DNA of 64,000 nt from Rhodococcus sp. 14-2470-1b (GCF_002259415.1 NZ_NPFY01000010.1:1-64000); one strand, 5' to 3'. Shown: positions 25,736-35,198, counted from the stretch's first letter. Translations and numbers: made by a program. The notes: generated by a model from the sequence alone, not told the origin.

Positions 25736-27465
25736 CGCAGCACCGTGTCCTTGTAGCGGTCGTCGTGGGCGGCGAGTTCGTGGTGGGTTCCCTCGGCGAC
25801 GACCCGTCCGTCGTCGACGACGATCACCCGGTGGGTGACCGCGAGCAGCGCGGGACTCGTCGTGATCAACACCGTGGTCTGGGTCTTGTCACCGTCGTGC
25901 CGCAGATCTTTGATGCCGGCTGCGATGGCGTGTTCGGTGACTGCGTCGACTGCGGTCGTCGGGTCGTGCAGCACCAGCACCGGAGCGGACACCGACAGTG
26001 CGCGGGCCAGTGCGACGCGCTGCCGCTGACCACCGGACAACGAGGCACCCCTGTCGGTCACGGCGTGATCGAGTCCGTTCTCGTGCAGGGCCACCACGTC
26101 CTCGACAGCCGAGGCCGCCAACACCGGCGCCAGCTCGTCGTTCGCGCGTGCGGCTCCGGCGGTGATGTTGGACCGCACCGTTCCGGCGAACAGGTCGGTG
26201 TTGTGGGGCTCCACCAGCACCGTGCGACGAACCTCCGTCAGACCGAGCGTGTCGACACCGGCGCCGCCGATGGTGACGTCGCCGACGTAGTCGTCGGACG
26301 CGATCTGCCCGGACAACACGGCAGCCAGCGCCTCCCCGTCCTGCGCGCGCAGAGCGACGACTCCCAGCAGCTCACCCGGCGCGACCGACATCTCCAGGCC
26401 GTCCAGCGACCGATATCCGACGCCGTGGACGCCCAGATTCGTCGACGACGGTGAGTCGGAGCCACCCTCGGGAAGTACGTGGTCGGCGCCGAGAACGAGG
26501 GCGAGCCGGTCCGCGGAACCACGCACCATCGCCGCGACGCCCGGCAGCCGCGACATCGTCGTCAACGGCTCGATCAGAAATTGCGACAACCCGACGACGG
26601 TGATCAACTCGCCCACCGAGATTCGGCCCTGCAGCGCGAAGAACCCGGCGGTACCGGCGATGCCGACCGACAGAAGCGCGGTGACCGTCGTCGAGAATCC
26701 GAGGTAGACGCTGTTGGCTTTCGCCATCTTCATCGTCGCGCCCAGCGCCGTCCGGCTCGACGCGTGGAACCGCGCCGCAGCAGCGTTCTCGGCGCCGATG
26801 CCGCGCAACGGCCGAACCCCACTGACCAGATCGGTGGCCATCCCGGAGACACGAGCGACCTCGGCTTGCTGCGTCGTCGCGGTCCTCGTGAGCAGCGGCG
26901 CCGCGCGCTGAAGGAGGTACATGATGACGGGAGTGCCTACCAGCACGGCGATTCCCAACGGAATGTCCACGACGAGCAATGCCACCGCGCACACGACCGT
27001 CGCGGCGATGGCAGCCACCGTCCGCGCGATGACGTCGAGAATCCAGGACGTCTTCTCCGCGTCGGACGTGGACACCGTCAGCAGTTCACCGGACACCAGA
27101 TCGGTACGAACACCGCGCGGGTCGAGTACCCGACCGGCGACCTCGACGCGCATCATGTGCGCCTCGCGTTCGATCGCGACGACGATGATTCGCGCCCCGA
27201 AGCGGTACGCGAACGACAGCACGACGAACAACCCGGCCAGGCCGAACAGCGAGATGATCATCGCCCGACCGTCACCGGTGTCGATCGCGCGGCCGACGAT
27301 CAAGCCGATCGCGACGGGCACCATGGTCTCGCAGAACTGGTGCACGCAGAAGAACAGTGACGAAATGATCATTCGGGCCCGTTGACGTACGACGGTTCGC
27401 CGAAGAATCGCACTGCCTGTCACAGGAGTGGAGCCTGCGGAACGCGTGGATGAAGACGTCATCAT
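25732..27465 (-). CDS. ABC exporter half-transporter with intact signature, degenerate Walker motifs
   Basis: The 577-residue partner has the same architecture: a six-helix domain, then ATPase. Here the signature LSGGQRQRVALARAL is perfect, but the Walker A region reads ALRAQDGEALAAVLSG without GxxGxGKS, and the Walker B segment VLVLHDPTTAVD has Pro in place of catalytic Glu. The two defects complement the other subunit, giving one catalytic and one degenerate site, as in TM287/288-type exporters. It is first in a two-gene operon divergent from the small gene at 27618. Confidence 0.85.
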   Translation of the reverse strand: MMTSSSTRSAGSTPVTGSAILRRTVVRQRARMIISSLFFCVHQFCETMVPVAIGLIVGRAIDTGDGRAMIISLFGLAGLFVVLSFAYRFGARIIVVAIEREAHMMRVEVAGRVLDPRGVRTDLVSGELLTVSTSDAEKTSWILDVIARTVAAIAATVVCAVALLVVDIPLGIAVLVGTPVIMYLLQRAAPLLTRTATTQQAEVARVSGMATDLVSGVRPLRGIGAENAAAARFHASSRTALGATMKMAKANSVYLGFSTTVTALLSVGIAGTAGFFALQGRISVGELITVVGLSQFLIEPLTTMSRLPGVAAMVRGSADRLALVLGADHVLPEGGSDSPSSTNLGVHGVGYRSLDGLEMSVAPGELLGVVALRAQDGEALAAVLSGQIASDDYVGDVTIGGAGVDTLGLTEVRRTVLVEPHNTDLFAGTVRSNITAGAARANDELAPVLAASAVEDVVALHENGLDHAVTDRGASLSGGQRQRVALARALSVSAPVLVLHDPTTAVDAVTEHAIAAGIKDLRHDGDKTQTTVLITTSPALLAVTHRVIVVDDGRVVAEGTHHELAAHDDRYKDTVLR

Positions 27466-27617
27466 GCCGCCCAGGTAGAAAAACGCATTGCCTGATGCTA
27501 TTTCATTCCGGGGGTCCGTCGGGACGCTCGCTGCCGGCGCAAGTGGCGAGAGAGCACCGCATTCTCATAGAGTCGGGGCGCAACATACTCGAGCAGCCAC
27601 AGAAGATGGAGAACACC

Positions 27618-27791
27618 ATGGCCGCCAAGACCACCACCGACACCGACATCGCCGACGAGGACCTGGAGCCGTTGGCCGACGAGACCGCCAGCCAGGCGCA
27701 ACGCGTCGTCGCCGCCTATGCGACGGACGCCGACGAGTGCCGCATGCTTTTGTCGATGTTGGGTATCGATCCCACAGCGAAGGTCGACTGA
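27618..27791 (+). CDS. Small acidic protein upstream of otsA
   Basis: The 57-residue acidic protein ends in DADECRMLLSMLGIDPTAKVD. I recall similar short actinobacterial proteins with a conserved C-terminal DECRxLLxMLG-like motif, of unknown role. ATG 27618 has GGAG six bases upstream; an ATG at 27606 would add four residues. It lies 30 bases before otsA and is probably co-transcribed with it. Confidence 0.6.
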   Translation: MAAKTTTDTDIADEDLEPLADETASQAQRVVAAYATDADECRMLLSMLGIDPTAKVD

Positions 27792-27821
27792 CCTACCCCG
27801 TTTCGAGAAGATTGGACAGTA

Positions 27822-29279
27822 GTGGCTGACGCCTCGCAGGGCTCGGATTTTGTGGTCGTAGCCAACAGGCTGCCTGTCGATATGGAGAAACTCCCCGACG
27901 GCAGCACGCGATGGAAGCGCAGCCCCGGCGGACTCGTCACGGCTCTCGAACCGATTCTGCGCGCGAACAAGGGCGCGTGGGTCGGATGGCCTGGAGTCCC
28001 CGACGTCGACGTCGAGCCGTTCGTAGAGGACGAGCTCGAACTCTGCCCGGTCGCGTTGACCGAGCAGGAAGTGGCCGACTACTACGAGGGCTTCTCGAAC
28101 GCCACCCTGTGGCCGCTCTACCACGATGTCATCGTCAAGCCGGTGTACGACCGCTCCTGGTGGAACGCGTACGTCGAGATCAATCGCCGCTTCGCCGAGA
28201 CCACGTCCGCGGCGGCTGCGCAGGGCGCGACCGTCTGGATTCAGGACTACCAACTCCAGCTCGTCCCGAAGATGCTGCGGATGCTGCGGCCGGACCTCAC
28301 GATCGGCTTCTTCCTGCACATCCCGTTCCCTCCGGTCGAGTTGTTCATGCAGATGCCGTGGCGCACGGAGATCGTCGAAGGCCTCCTCGGGGCCGACCTC
28401 ATCGGATTCCACCTCGCGGGCGGCGCCCAGAACTTCCTCTACCTCGCCCGACGCCTCGCCGGCCAGGTCACCTCACGTGGCACCGTCGGCGTCCGGTCAC
28501 GGCTCGGTTCGGTGCAGGTCGGGTTCCGTACCGTCCGCGTCGGCGCGTTCCCGATCTCGATCGACTCCGGCGACCTCGACGAGAAGTCCCGCTCGAAGGC
28601 TGTCCGTGATCGCGCGAAGCAGATCCGCAAGGAGCTGGGCAACCCGAAGCGCATCATGCTCGGCGTCGACCGCCTCGACTACACCAAAGGCATCGACGTC
28701 CGGCTGAACGCATTCCGTGAACTGCTCGAAGAGCACCGCATAGACCCGGTGGACAACGTCATCATCCAGCTCGCCACCCCGAGCCGTGAACGCGTCGAGA
28801 GCTACAAGGCGATGCGCGGCGAAATCGAACAACAGGTCGGCCGTATCAACGGCGAATACGGCCAGGTGGGCCACCCGGTACTGCACTACCTGCACCGTCC
28901 GATCCCCCGCGACGATCTCATCGCGTACTTCGTGGCCGCGGACGTCATGCTCGTCACTCCGCTGCGCGACGGCATGAACCTCGTCGCCAAGGAGTACGTC
29001 GCCAGCCGCAGCGATCTAGGTGGCGCACTGGTTCTCAGCGAATTCACCGGTGCCGCAGCCGAACTGCGTCAGGCGTACCTGTGCAACCCGCACGACCTCG
29101 ACAGCGTCAAGGACGCCATCGTCTCCGCGCTGGAACAGCCGGCGGAAGAAGGTCGACGCCACATGCGGGCGATGCGGCGCCAGGTCCTCGCGCACGACGT
29201 CGACCGCTGGGCGCGGGCATTCCTCAACGCACTGTCGAACCCGCAGCAGGAGGGCACGCTCCCCACCCGGTCGCAGTAG
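27822..29279 (+). CDS. otsA: Trehalose-6-phosphate synthase (GT20)
   Basis: The 485-residue enzyme joins a nucleotide-activated glucose with glucose-6-phosphate. Family marks are VVANRLPVD at the N-terminus, [37 protein letters not shown], the [11 protein letters not shown] nucleotide site and [18 protein letters not shown]. The GTG start at 27822 aligns with the normal N-terminus. No phosphatase (otsB) gene follows, so dephosphorylation is encoded elsewhere. Trehalose is an osmoprotectant and the precursor of mycolic-acid carriers in this order. Confidence 0.94.
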   Translation: MADASQGSDFVVVANRLPVDMEKLPDGSTRWKRSPGGLVTALEPILRANKGAWVGWPGVPDVDVEPFVEDELELCPVALTEQEVADYYEGFSNATLWPLYHDVIVKPVYDRSWWNAYVEINRRFAETTSAAAAQGATVWIQDYQLQLVPKMLRMLRPDLTIGFFLHIPFPPVELFMQMPWRTEIVEGLLGADLIGFHLAGGAQNFLYLARRLAGQVTSRGTVGVRSRLGSVQVGFRTVRVGAFPISIDSGDLDEKSRSKAVRDRAKQIRKELGNPKRIMLGVDRLDYTKGIDVRLNAFRELLEEHRIDPVDNVIIQLATPSRERVESYKAMRGEIEQQVGRINGEYGQVGHPVLHYLHRPIPRDDLIAYFVAADVMLVTPLRDGMNLVAKEYVASRSDLGGALVLSEFTGAAAELRQAYLCNPHDLDSVKDAIVSALEQPAEEGRRHMRAMRRQVLAHDVDRWARAFLNALSNPQQEGTLPTRSQ

Positions 29280-29379
29280 AACACGTTTCTGTTTCCCGTG
29301 ACCGGCGGGAGCACGCCTGACCTCGGTTCATGGCCGAATCAACGAGAACACGTTCCAACCGGTGCTAGCGTGCGTATCC

Positions 29380-30339
29380 ATGACCCATACGCTCACCTGG
29401 CACGACGACATCAGCCGCCAAGCCCGCGTTCTGTCCTGCGCGATGCGCCTGACGTTGAAGCCGACGTTCTCGCTGTGGCCGTTGACCGACGGTGGCATCA
29501 AGGCCATCGGTCAGCTCGACCGTGCCGTCGACAGGTTGCCCAAACCCAAGCGTGTGACCATCGAACAGGTTCGATTGGGCGGCGTCCCGTGCGAGAAGAC
29601 GACGCACCCCAAGACCGCGACCGGATCACTCGACGGCGCGTCCGTGCTCTACTTCCACGGCGGTGGATTCGTGTTCTGCGGCCTCGCCACGCACCGAAGT
29701 GCGTGCGCGACGATTGCAGCTCGCGCAGGGGTCCCCGTCTACTCCGTCGAGTACCGACAGATCCCTTACGGCGGCATCGGAACATCGATCGCCGACGCCA
29801 TGGCGTCCTACCGCGCCGCGCTGGAAACCGTCGCCGACCCCAGCAAGATCATCGTCGCCGGCGACTCGGCGGGTGGATACCTGGCGATGAAAGTCGCCGA
29901 ACTGGCCGTACTCGACGGTCTCACCCCGCCCGCGGCGGTCCTCGGGTTCTCTCCACTGCTGAACCTCGACCTGAAGAGCCATCCGAAGGAGTTCATGAAG
30001 AAGGACGCCTACCTTCCGATGAAGCAGGTCATCGCGTTGGAGGATCGATGGCTGAACGGGCCCGACGCCATCGCCGGCTCACCGTCCCCGATCGACGTCG
30101 ACCCGGCGATCTTCCCACCGGTGTTCCTGTCCACCGCGCAGTACGAGTTGATGCGTCCCGACGTCGAAGCGATGACGGCCTCGCTCGCGGCAGCAGGCAG
30201 AACCGTCGAGACGCACGTCTGGAAGGGCCAGGTTCATGCGTTCCCAGTGATGGCGGGCGCCCTGCCCGAGGCACGCGTCCTCCTCGATCTCGCCGTCGCG
30301 TTCGCCGCTCGCGTGCTGGCCGACCCGTCTCCGCAGTGA
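29380..30339 (+). CDS. Alpha/beta hydrolase of the hormone-sensitive lipase family
   Basis: The 319-residue protein has HSL-family marks: oxyanion-hole motif YFHGGGFVFCG, nucleophile elbow VAGDSAGGYLA, and the C-terminal Asp/His region ending in QVHAFPVMAGALPEAR. It should be a carboxylesterase or lipase for short acyl esters. ATG 29380 is preferred; a TAGCGT -10-like box lies close upstream, which would make the mRNA leaderless or nearly so. An earlier in-frame start at 29362 adds six residues. Confidence 0.82.
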   Translation: MTHTLTWHDDISRQARVLSCAMRLTLKPTFSLWPLTDGGIKAIGQLDRAVDRLPKPKRVTIEQVRLGGVPCEKTTHPKTATGSLDGASVLYFHGGGFVFCGLATHRSACATIAARAGVPVYSVEYRQIPYGGIGTSIADAMASYRAALETVADPSKIIVAGDSAGGYLAMKVAELAVLDGLTPPAAVLGFSPLLNLDLKSHPKEFMKKDAYLPMKQVIALEDRWLNGPDAIAGSPSPIDVDPAIFPPVFLSTAQYELMRPDVEAMTASLAAAGRTVETHVWKGQVHAFPVMAGALPEARVLLDLAVAFAARVLADPSPQ

Positions 30340-30428
30340 GCACCGTTTAATCGATGGCGTAGCCCAGTTCTGCCCTGATACTTTCCATCCACCCGAGCAT
30401 TCGAGGCGAGACGAGAGGAGGAGAAACC

Positions 30429-30485
30429 ATGGTCATCCGGCGTACGGCCGTGCCCACGGCCTCCTTCTCCCTCATCATCGGCTGA
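30429..30485 (+). CDS. 18-codon leader ORF upstream of rsgA
   Basis: An ATG at 30429 is preceded by the near-perfect site GGAGGAG at six-base spacing and opens a frame of 18 codons (MVIRRTAVPTASFSLIIG) ending at TGA 30483-30485. ACCCGG-GCA-CCGGGT (30484-30498) forms a hairpin on the stop codon. The rsgA GTG follows 36 bases later. A strong ribosome site on so short an ORF, with a hairpin at its end, suggests a leader peptide controlling rsgA translation or transcription. Peptide production is unproven. Confidence 0.45.
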   Translation: MVIRRTAVPTASFSLIIG

Positions 30486-30521
30486 CCCGGGCACCGGGTC
30501 GGCCCTTCGAAAGGCTCACCC

Positions 30522-31544
30522 GTGTCCTCACCGACCACACTGTCCCACTTGGGTTTCGACACCTACTGGCACCAGCGATTCCACGAGAACAGCTCACCCG
30601 GAGAACCCGGGCGCGTCACCGCGGTCTACCGCGGGTCCAGCGACGTCGCCACCGAACACGGAACGCTGCGCGCCCACACCGGACACCTCGATGTGTGCAC
30701 CGGCGACTGGGTACGCATCCACACCCAGCCGACGGGAGGGGCCGTACTCACGACAGTCCTACCCCGCCGCACAGCCATCGTCCGAGCATCGGCAGGCACG
30801 ACGTCCCACGCTCAGACCCTCGCCGCCAACGTCGACACCGTCGTCGTGACCGTCGCCGCCGACACCGAACTCGACCTCGGCCGCGTCGAACGATACGTCG
30901 CCCTCGCATGGGACAGCGGCGCAACACCACTGGTCGTACTCACCAAGTGCGACGCCGGCGATTCCAACCGAGTCACCGACCTGAAGGCGTCGTCACCCGG
31001 CGTGACCGTACTCGCGATCAGCTCCCGCACCGGTGATGGAATAGCCTGCCTCACTGACCATCTCGGCGGAACCAATGCCCTGATCGGACCGTCCGGATCG
31101 GGAAAGTCGACGTTGGCGAACACGCTCGTCGGCCAGGAAGTCCTGAGCACAGGCGATGTACGCGAAGCCGACGGCAAAGGGCGTCACGTGACGGTTCGAC
31201 GCGAACTCGTGCCGCTTCCCACCGTCGGAATGACGGTGATCGACACTCCCGGACTTCGCTCCGTCGGCCTCGTCGCGTCGGAGGAGGGCCTACAGCAGAC
31301 CTTCTCGGACATCGAGGACGCGTCGGCGCGATGCAGATTTCGCGATTGCACTCATAGCAGCGAACCCGGATGCGCAGTACAGGAGAGTATCGACCCCCGG
31401 CGGATCGCCAACTACCACCGCCTGCAACGCGAGAATCACTGGGCCACAACGCGACACGACGCCCGCGCCAATGGGCAAAGGCTCGCCGAGGCCAAACAGC
31501 TCGCCAAGCTCCAGCGGCGCATGTACAAGTCACGTTGCCGATGA
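30522..31544 (+). CDS. rsgA: Ribosome small-subunit-dependent GTPase A
   Basis: The 340-residue protein is a circularly permuted GTPase of 30S ribosome maturation. The order is an OB-fold, then G4 (VVLTKCD), G5, G1 (GPSGSGKSTLANTLVG) and G3 (VIDTPGLRS), and a C-terminal zinc knuckle CRFRDCTHSSEPGCAV. All catalytic motifs are present. The GTG at 30522 is the chosen start, preceded by GAAAGG. Its 5' region holds a short leader ORF and a hairpin. Confidence 0.92.
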   Translation: MSSPTTLSHLGFDTYWHQRFHENSSPGEPGRVTAVYRGSSDVATEHGTLRAHTGHLDVCTGDWVRIHTQPTGGAVLTTVLPRRTAIVRASAGTTSHAQTLAANVDTVVVTVAADTELDLGRVERYVALAWDSGATPLVVLTKCDAGDSNRVTDLKASSPGVTVLAISSRTGDGIACLTDHLGGTNALIGPSGSGKSTLANTLVGQEVLSTGDVREADGKGRHVTVRRELVPLPTVGMTVIDTPGLRSVGLVASEEGLQQTFSDIEDASARCRFRDCTHSSEPGCAVQESIDPRRIANYHRLQRENHWATTRHDARANGQRLAEAKQLAKLQRRMYKSRCR

Positions 31545-31716
31545 CGCATTCATCACGCCCCTCGTTCAATCCACCATATTGATGAGCAAAGGTAATGTTT
31601 CGCGCATCCGCCGAGGCCATTACTCGCAGTTAACTCGCGGGCAATACGCCGCCCATAGATTCTTGTCAGCTCAAAAGAGCAGCGCCGCAAGGCGAATCAC
31701 AGAAAAGAGGAATCAC

Positions 31717-31785
31717 ATGGGACTCGTAGCCGGCCTGATCGCAGTCGTCGGAGATACTCTTCACCTGCTGCTCGGCGGACTGTAG
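31717..31785 (+). CDS. 22-residue hydrophobic peptide ORF
   Basis: An ATG at 31717 with AGAGGA six bases upstream opens MGLVAGLIAVVGDTLHLLLG plus GL, then TAG. The peptide is almost wholly hydrophobic, with one Asp and one His, and would form a short membrane helix. The frame is open upstream to ATG 31582 (67 residues, basic N-terminus), but that start lacks a ribosome site. It stands alone after rsgA, followed by a hairpin. A second tiny hydrophobic ORF lies at 60402. It could be a membrane-active peptide, a type I toxin or a chance ORF. Confidence 0.45.
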   Translation: MGLVAGLIAVVGDTLHLLLGGL

Positions 31786-31828
31786 AACGACCCACTTCCC
31801 GCCAGTGACCTGAGCGGGTAAGCCACGA

Positions 31829-31853
31829 GGACGCGGCCGTCGGGGACGCGTCT
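31829..31853. terminator. Probable bidirectional hairpin between convergent small genes
   Basis: GGACGCG and CGCGTCT pair around a loop of about 11 bases between the rightward peptide ORF (ends 31785) and the leftward gene (ends 31872). A pyrimidine-rich TCTCTCGTTTC follows on the plus strand. Confidence 0.4.
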
Positions 31854-31871
31854 CTCTCGTTTCGCCGACCT

Positions 31872-32093
31872 TCAGTCGAAGAGGGTAGGCGAGTCCGGCT
31901 CGTCCACGACGGGCTTCGCAGCCTCCGAGGGTGACGCTTTCCGAACCACGGACAGCGTGGTCGTGCGGACCGACAGTCGATGACCGGCATGATGCTCGAG
32001 AAGTGCCAGACCCTGACGGATTTCCAGCACCTTCCACGGTCCGGCGTGCCCGGTCGCCTGAACCAGGTCGCCCACTGCGATCTCGGAAGCCAC
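31872..32093 (-). CDS. Hypothetical small protein, possible SH3-like beta fold
   Basis: The 73-residue protein begins ASEIAVGDLVQATGHAGPWKVLEIRQGLALL, a pattern of short beta strands around glycine turns like KOW or SH3-type domains of small RNA- or DNA-binding proteins. The tail is acidic (EPDSPTLFD). No family assigned. It stands alone on the minus strand. Confidence 0.5.
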   Translation of the reverse strand: MASEIAVGDLVQATGHAGPWKVLEIRQGLALLEHHAGHRLSVRTTTLSVVRKASPSEAAKPVVDEPDSPTLFD

Positions 32094-32346
32094 TGCTCGT
32101 CTCCTCGGGTAGTCACGTGCTGTCGGACCGACGTCCGGCCCAGCCTAGCTGCCGGCCCGATGAGCGAATCATCGAGCATGACTTCACCCCGTCCAATCCC
32201 GTCGATCCGACCGGTCGACCGCCCTCGGCGGACAAAACGGACTCAACCTCGACAAAACACCCATGTATCAGCGAATTCACCCGAATACTTTGATGCACAA
32301 TACTTTTCGATTCGACTCCACACCTCGTCACCGATAATCTCCCAGT

Positions 32347-33243
32347 GTGTCGACTCCCACGCTCCCCGCCGAAACCTTGTCGGTCGTGATCCCGGCCCAC
32401 AACGAAGAGGCCTACATCGGCCCCTGCCTCGACGCATTGGTCGCGCAGGGTGACGACATCCACGAGATCATCGTCGTGGACAACAACTCCACCGACCGCA
32501 CCGCCGCTGTCGTCGAGGCCTACGCCGACGCCCACCCCAAGATCACGCTCCTGCCGGAGCGCGCACCCGGCGTCGCGCACGCACGCAATGCCGGATTTCG
32601 CGCGGCCCGCGGCGACGTCCTGGGCCGCGTCGACGCCGACACCCGCGTCACACCGGGATGGGCCCGGGCCGTTCTGAACTACCTGTCTGCGGACGGAGCA
32701 CACGTCGGCGGTGTCACCGGACTCAATCAGCCGTACGATTCGCCGGTCCGTGGCCTCAAAGCGTGGTGGTTCGGTCGGCACCTGAGGAAGGGCGCGATCG
32801 GAGGCGGTCGCCTGGTCACCAACCTGCACGGCGCCAACATGGCAATCCGCAAGTCCGCGTGGCACCGCGTCGAACCGATGGTCAGCACCGACGCCGAACT
32901 TCACGAAGATCTCGATCTGGCCCTGTGCCTGACCGCCGTGGACGTCAAGCTGGCTCAGCTGTCCGACATGAATGTCGACGTGTCGCCCCGCCGCGCCCTC
33001 ACTCCGCCGTCGAAATTCGGTGAGTACATCGAATGCGGTATCAGGACGTTCGAGCGGCACGGGGTCATGACTCCCGAGCGACGCAAGGCACTCCGGTTGC
33101 ACTGGTGGTGGCACATTCTCGTGTTCGCCGTGTATCGGCCGTACGACCCGGCCAAGGGTCGGTACTCCGTGCGTCGCTTGTTCTCGCCCGCGCCGCCGCG
33201 GGTGTTGCCGGTCGGCACGAACACCGCGCCGCACGTCGGCTGA
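32347..33243 (+). CDS. GT2-family glycosyltransferase
   Basis: The 298-residue protein has the GT-A fold: SVVIPAHNEEAYIGPCLDAL, VVDNNSTDRT, a DXD-type metal site in GRVDADTRV, and the acceptor-side acidic motif DAELHEDLDLAL. No membrane helix is clear, so it is probably peripheral. The sugar and acceptor cannot be told. The start is a GTG eight bases after GATAATCT, a good -10 box, so the mRNA should be leaderless. Confidence 0.8.
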   Translation: MSTPTLPAETLSVVIPAHNEEAYIGPCLDALVAQGDDIHEIIVVDNNSTDRTAAVVEAYADAHPKITLLPERAPGVAHARNAGFRAARGDVLGRVDADTRVTPGWARAVLNYLSADGAHVGGVTGLNQPYDSPVRGLKAWWFGRHLRKGAIGGGRLVTNLHGANMAIRKSAWHRVEPMVSTDAELHEDLDLALCLTAVDVKLAQLSDMNVDVSPRRALTPPSKFGEYIECGIRTFERHGVMTPERRKALRLHWWWHILVFAVYRPYDPAKGRYSVRRLFSPAPPRVLPVGTNTAPHVG

Positions 33244-33252
33244 CGTACGGCG

Positions 33253-33999
33253 TCACCGCACGATGGCGGTCTCCGGGGTTCCGTTGTCGATCAAGGCAGC
33301 AATCGTGGCCGCTTCCATCCCGGGTGAACCGCAGACCAGCACCTGGGAGTCGAGGAACGGCTGCTGCACACTCATAACGTCGGCCAGACTGCCCTCCCAG
33401 CAGTGCTCGGGGCCGAACATCTCTGCGACACCCGCGATCTCGGCTCCGATGGCGTCGTGCCAGCGGTCGGGAGCCCACGGATCCGTCAACTGGTCCACGA
33501 CGGGAACGACGGTCAGCCACGGCAATTCGGACGCCAGTATCCACAGCAGGTCGGCCGCGTAGAGGTCACGTGGTGACCGTCCACCGACGTACAGCGTCAC
33601 GTTCGGCGGTGTCTCCCGCCGGGTCAGATCCAGAATCAGCGCACGCAGCGGTGCGAGCCCGGTGCCCCCTGCAATCATCACGACGTCGCGTCCGGAGTGG
33701 TCGACCTTCAGACTGCCCGCGGGATTGCCGAACGTCCACACGTCACCCGGCCTCGTCTCGTTGACGATCGATCCACTGACCCACCCAGCCGGCACGGCCC
33801 GGACATGGAATTCCAACTTTCCATCGAGCGACGGCGGCAACGCCGACGAGTACCGACGACTCAGCCGCGCATTCTGCGGAACAGTGACGTCGAGCGACTG
33901 ACCTGCCTCGAAAGGTATTGCGTCACCTTCGAGTCGAACCACGGCCAGGTCATTGCGCAAGCGGTGGTACTGCACCACCTCGGCATTCCACGTCTGCAT
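33253..33999 (-). CDS. FAD/NAD(P)H oxidoreductase, globin-less paralogue of the flavohemoglobin reductase
   Basis: The 248-residue protein is a ferredoxin-NADP reductase-type module: FAD-binding SRRYSSALPP and NAD(P)-binding VMIAGGTGLAPLRALI. It aligns along its whole length with the C-terminal reductase of the next gene (for example LEFHVRAVPAGWVSGSIV against IEFHIRRVTGGWVSPALV). It therefore looks like a duplicate that lost, or never had, the globin domain. It could pass electrons to NOS or another acceptor, which is inference. Thirty-eight bases separate the two genes. Confidence 0.78.
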   Translation of the reverse strand: MQTWNAEVVQYHRLRNDLAVVRLEGDAIPFEAGQSLDVTVPQNARLSRRYSSALPPSLDGKLEFHVRAVPAGWVSGSIVNETRPGDVWTFGNPAGSLKVDHSGRDVVMIAGGTGLAPLRALILDLTRRETPPNVTLYVGGRSPRDLYAADLLWILASELPWLTVVPVVDQLTDPWAPDRWHDAIGAEIAGVAEMFGPEHCWEGSLADVMSVQQPFLDSQVLVCGSPGMEAATIAALIDNGTPETAIVR

Positions 34000-34037
34000 G
34001 TGTCCAGACTATGCGGCAAGGCTGCAACAAGGACCGG

Positions 34038-35198
34038 TCACCAAGGGTCGTGGCGGACGAGGGAGAGGTCGACTCCTGCGCCCTGTAGGCGGAATTTGGT
34101 GGTGTTGATCATCGAAGGCGAGCCGACGATCTGAATGTCGCGCCCGTCCCATGATCCGAACTCCGCGACGACCTTCCCGACCTGCCCGACGATCGGCGAC
34201 GAGCCACCGAGATGGTTCCGGTACTGCGGGCCGTCGTACCACCACGGATCTGTCTCTTCCTCGACGATCCCGACGACGGACAGCCACGGATTGATCGCCG
34301 CGATCTGCTGCAGAGTCTGCAGATCGTAGAGGTCGCACGGGTAGTGGCCGCTGTAGAAGACGTGGACGGACGGGTTGTCGGCCTTGGTGGCCATCTCCAT
34401 GAGCTGCGCGCGCAACGGCGCGATTCCCGTGCCCGATGCGATGAGGAGACGATCACGACCGGGCGCGGTGTGCCTCGTCATGCTGCCGAGCGGCGCTCCG
34501 ATGGTCCATCGGTCCCCGACGGAGGTGCTCCCCACGAGCGCCGGGCTGACCCACCCGCCCGTGACGCGCCGGATGTGGAATTCGATCTCGCCCGCTGCGT
34601 TCGCGGGAATCGCCGGCGACAGATACCGCCACATGCGCGGACGGCTCGGAATCGACACACTGACGTACTGTCCGGCACTGTAATCCAGAGGCTCGTCGAG
34701 CATGAGCCGCACGATCGACACGTCGTCGAGAACACGCAGATGCTCGACGACGGTGCCCTGCCACACCGGCGGTCCGTCGTCGGCCTCCGCCGCTTCCATC
34801 ATCGTGCCCGCCATCACCGCGATGACCTCGCGCCAGGCGGCGTCGACCTCGTCGGTCCAGATCTCGTTGCCCGCGAACTGCTCCAGGGCCGTGATCAGAG
34901 CATCTCCGACGGCCGCGTAGTGCGCGTCGACGATCCCGTACTTGCGGTGATCGCGGCCGAGCTGCGCCAGGAACGGCAGCAGGCGGTCGAGGTCTTCGAG
35001 CTGATCGATGGCATAGGCGATCGCCGTCACCAACTTGTCCCGCTGGGACTCCATCGACGCGGGGAAGAAATCCCGCACCTCGGGATTGCGAGCGAACAGA
35101 ATGGCATAGAACGAACGCGTCAGCTTCTCCGGACCACCGTCGACGGCCGCGACCGCTTTGAACGTGGTTCTCACAAGCGAAATCGCCCGAGCATCCAT
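34038..35198 (-). CDS. Flavohemoglobin-like protein (globin plus FAD/NAD reductase)
   Basis: The 386-residue protein has an N-terminal globin (residues 1-135) with B10-type Tyr in RSFYAILFARNPEVRDFFP, E7-type Gln in MESQRDKLVTAIAY and proximal His in LGRDHRKYGIVDAHYAAVG. FAD-binding RMWRYLSPAIP and NAD-binding LLIASGTGIAPLRAQLM follow. Flavohemoglobins convert NO and O2 to nitrate. The gene is divergent from a nitric oxide synthase gene, so it probably protects the cell from its own NO. Length is close to the usual 400. Confidence 0.85.
   Translation of the reverse strand: MDARAISLVRTTFKAVAAVDGGPEKLTRSFYAILFARNPEVRDFFPASMESQRDKLVTAIAYAIDQLEDLDRLLPFLAQLGRDHRKYGIVDAHYAAVGDALITALEQFAGNEIWTDEVDAAWREVIAVMAGTMMEAAEADDGPPVWQGTVVEHLRVLDDVSIVRLMLDEPLDYSAGQYVSVSIPSRPRMWRYLSPAIPANAAGEIEFHIRRVTGGWVSPALVGSTSVGDRWTIGAPLGSMTRHTAPGRDRLLIASGTGIAPLRAQLMEMATKADNPSVHVFYSGHYPCDLYDLQTLQQIAAINPWLSVVGIVEEETDPWWYDGPQYRNHLGGSSPIVGQVGKVVAEFGSWDGRDIQIVGSPSMINTTKFRLQGAGVDLSLVRHDPW

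Noticed and set aside
32262..32336. Short ORF MYQRIHPNTLMHNTF before the glycosyltransferase
   Set aside because: No ribosome site and polar unstructured composition, unlike the better-supported peptide ORFs.
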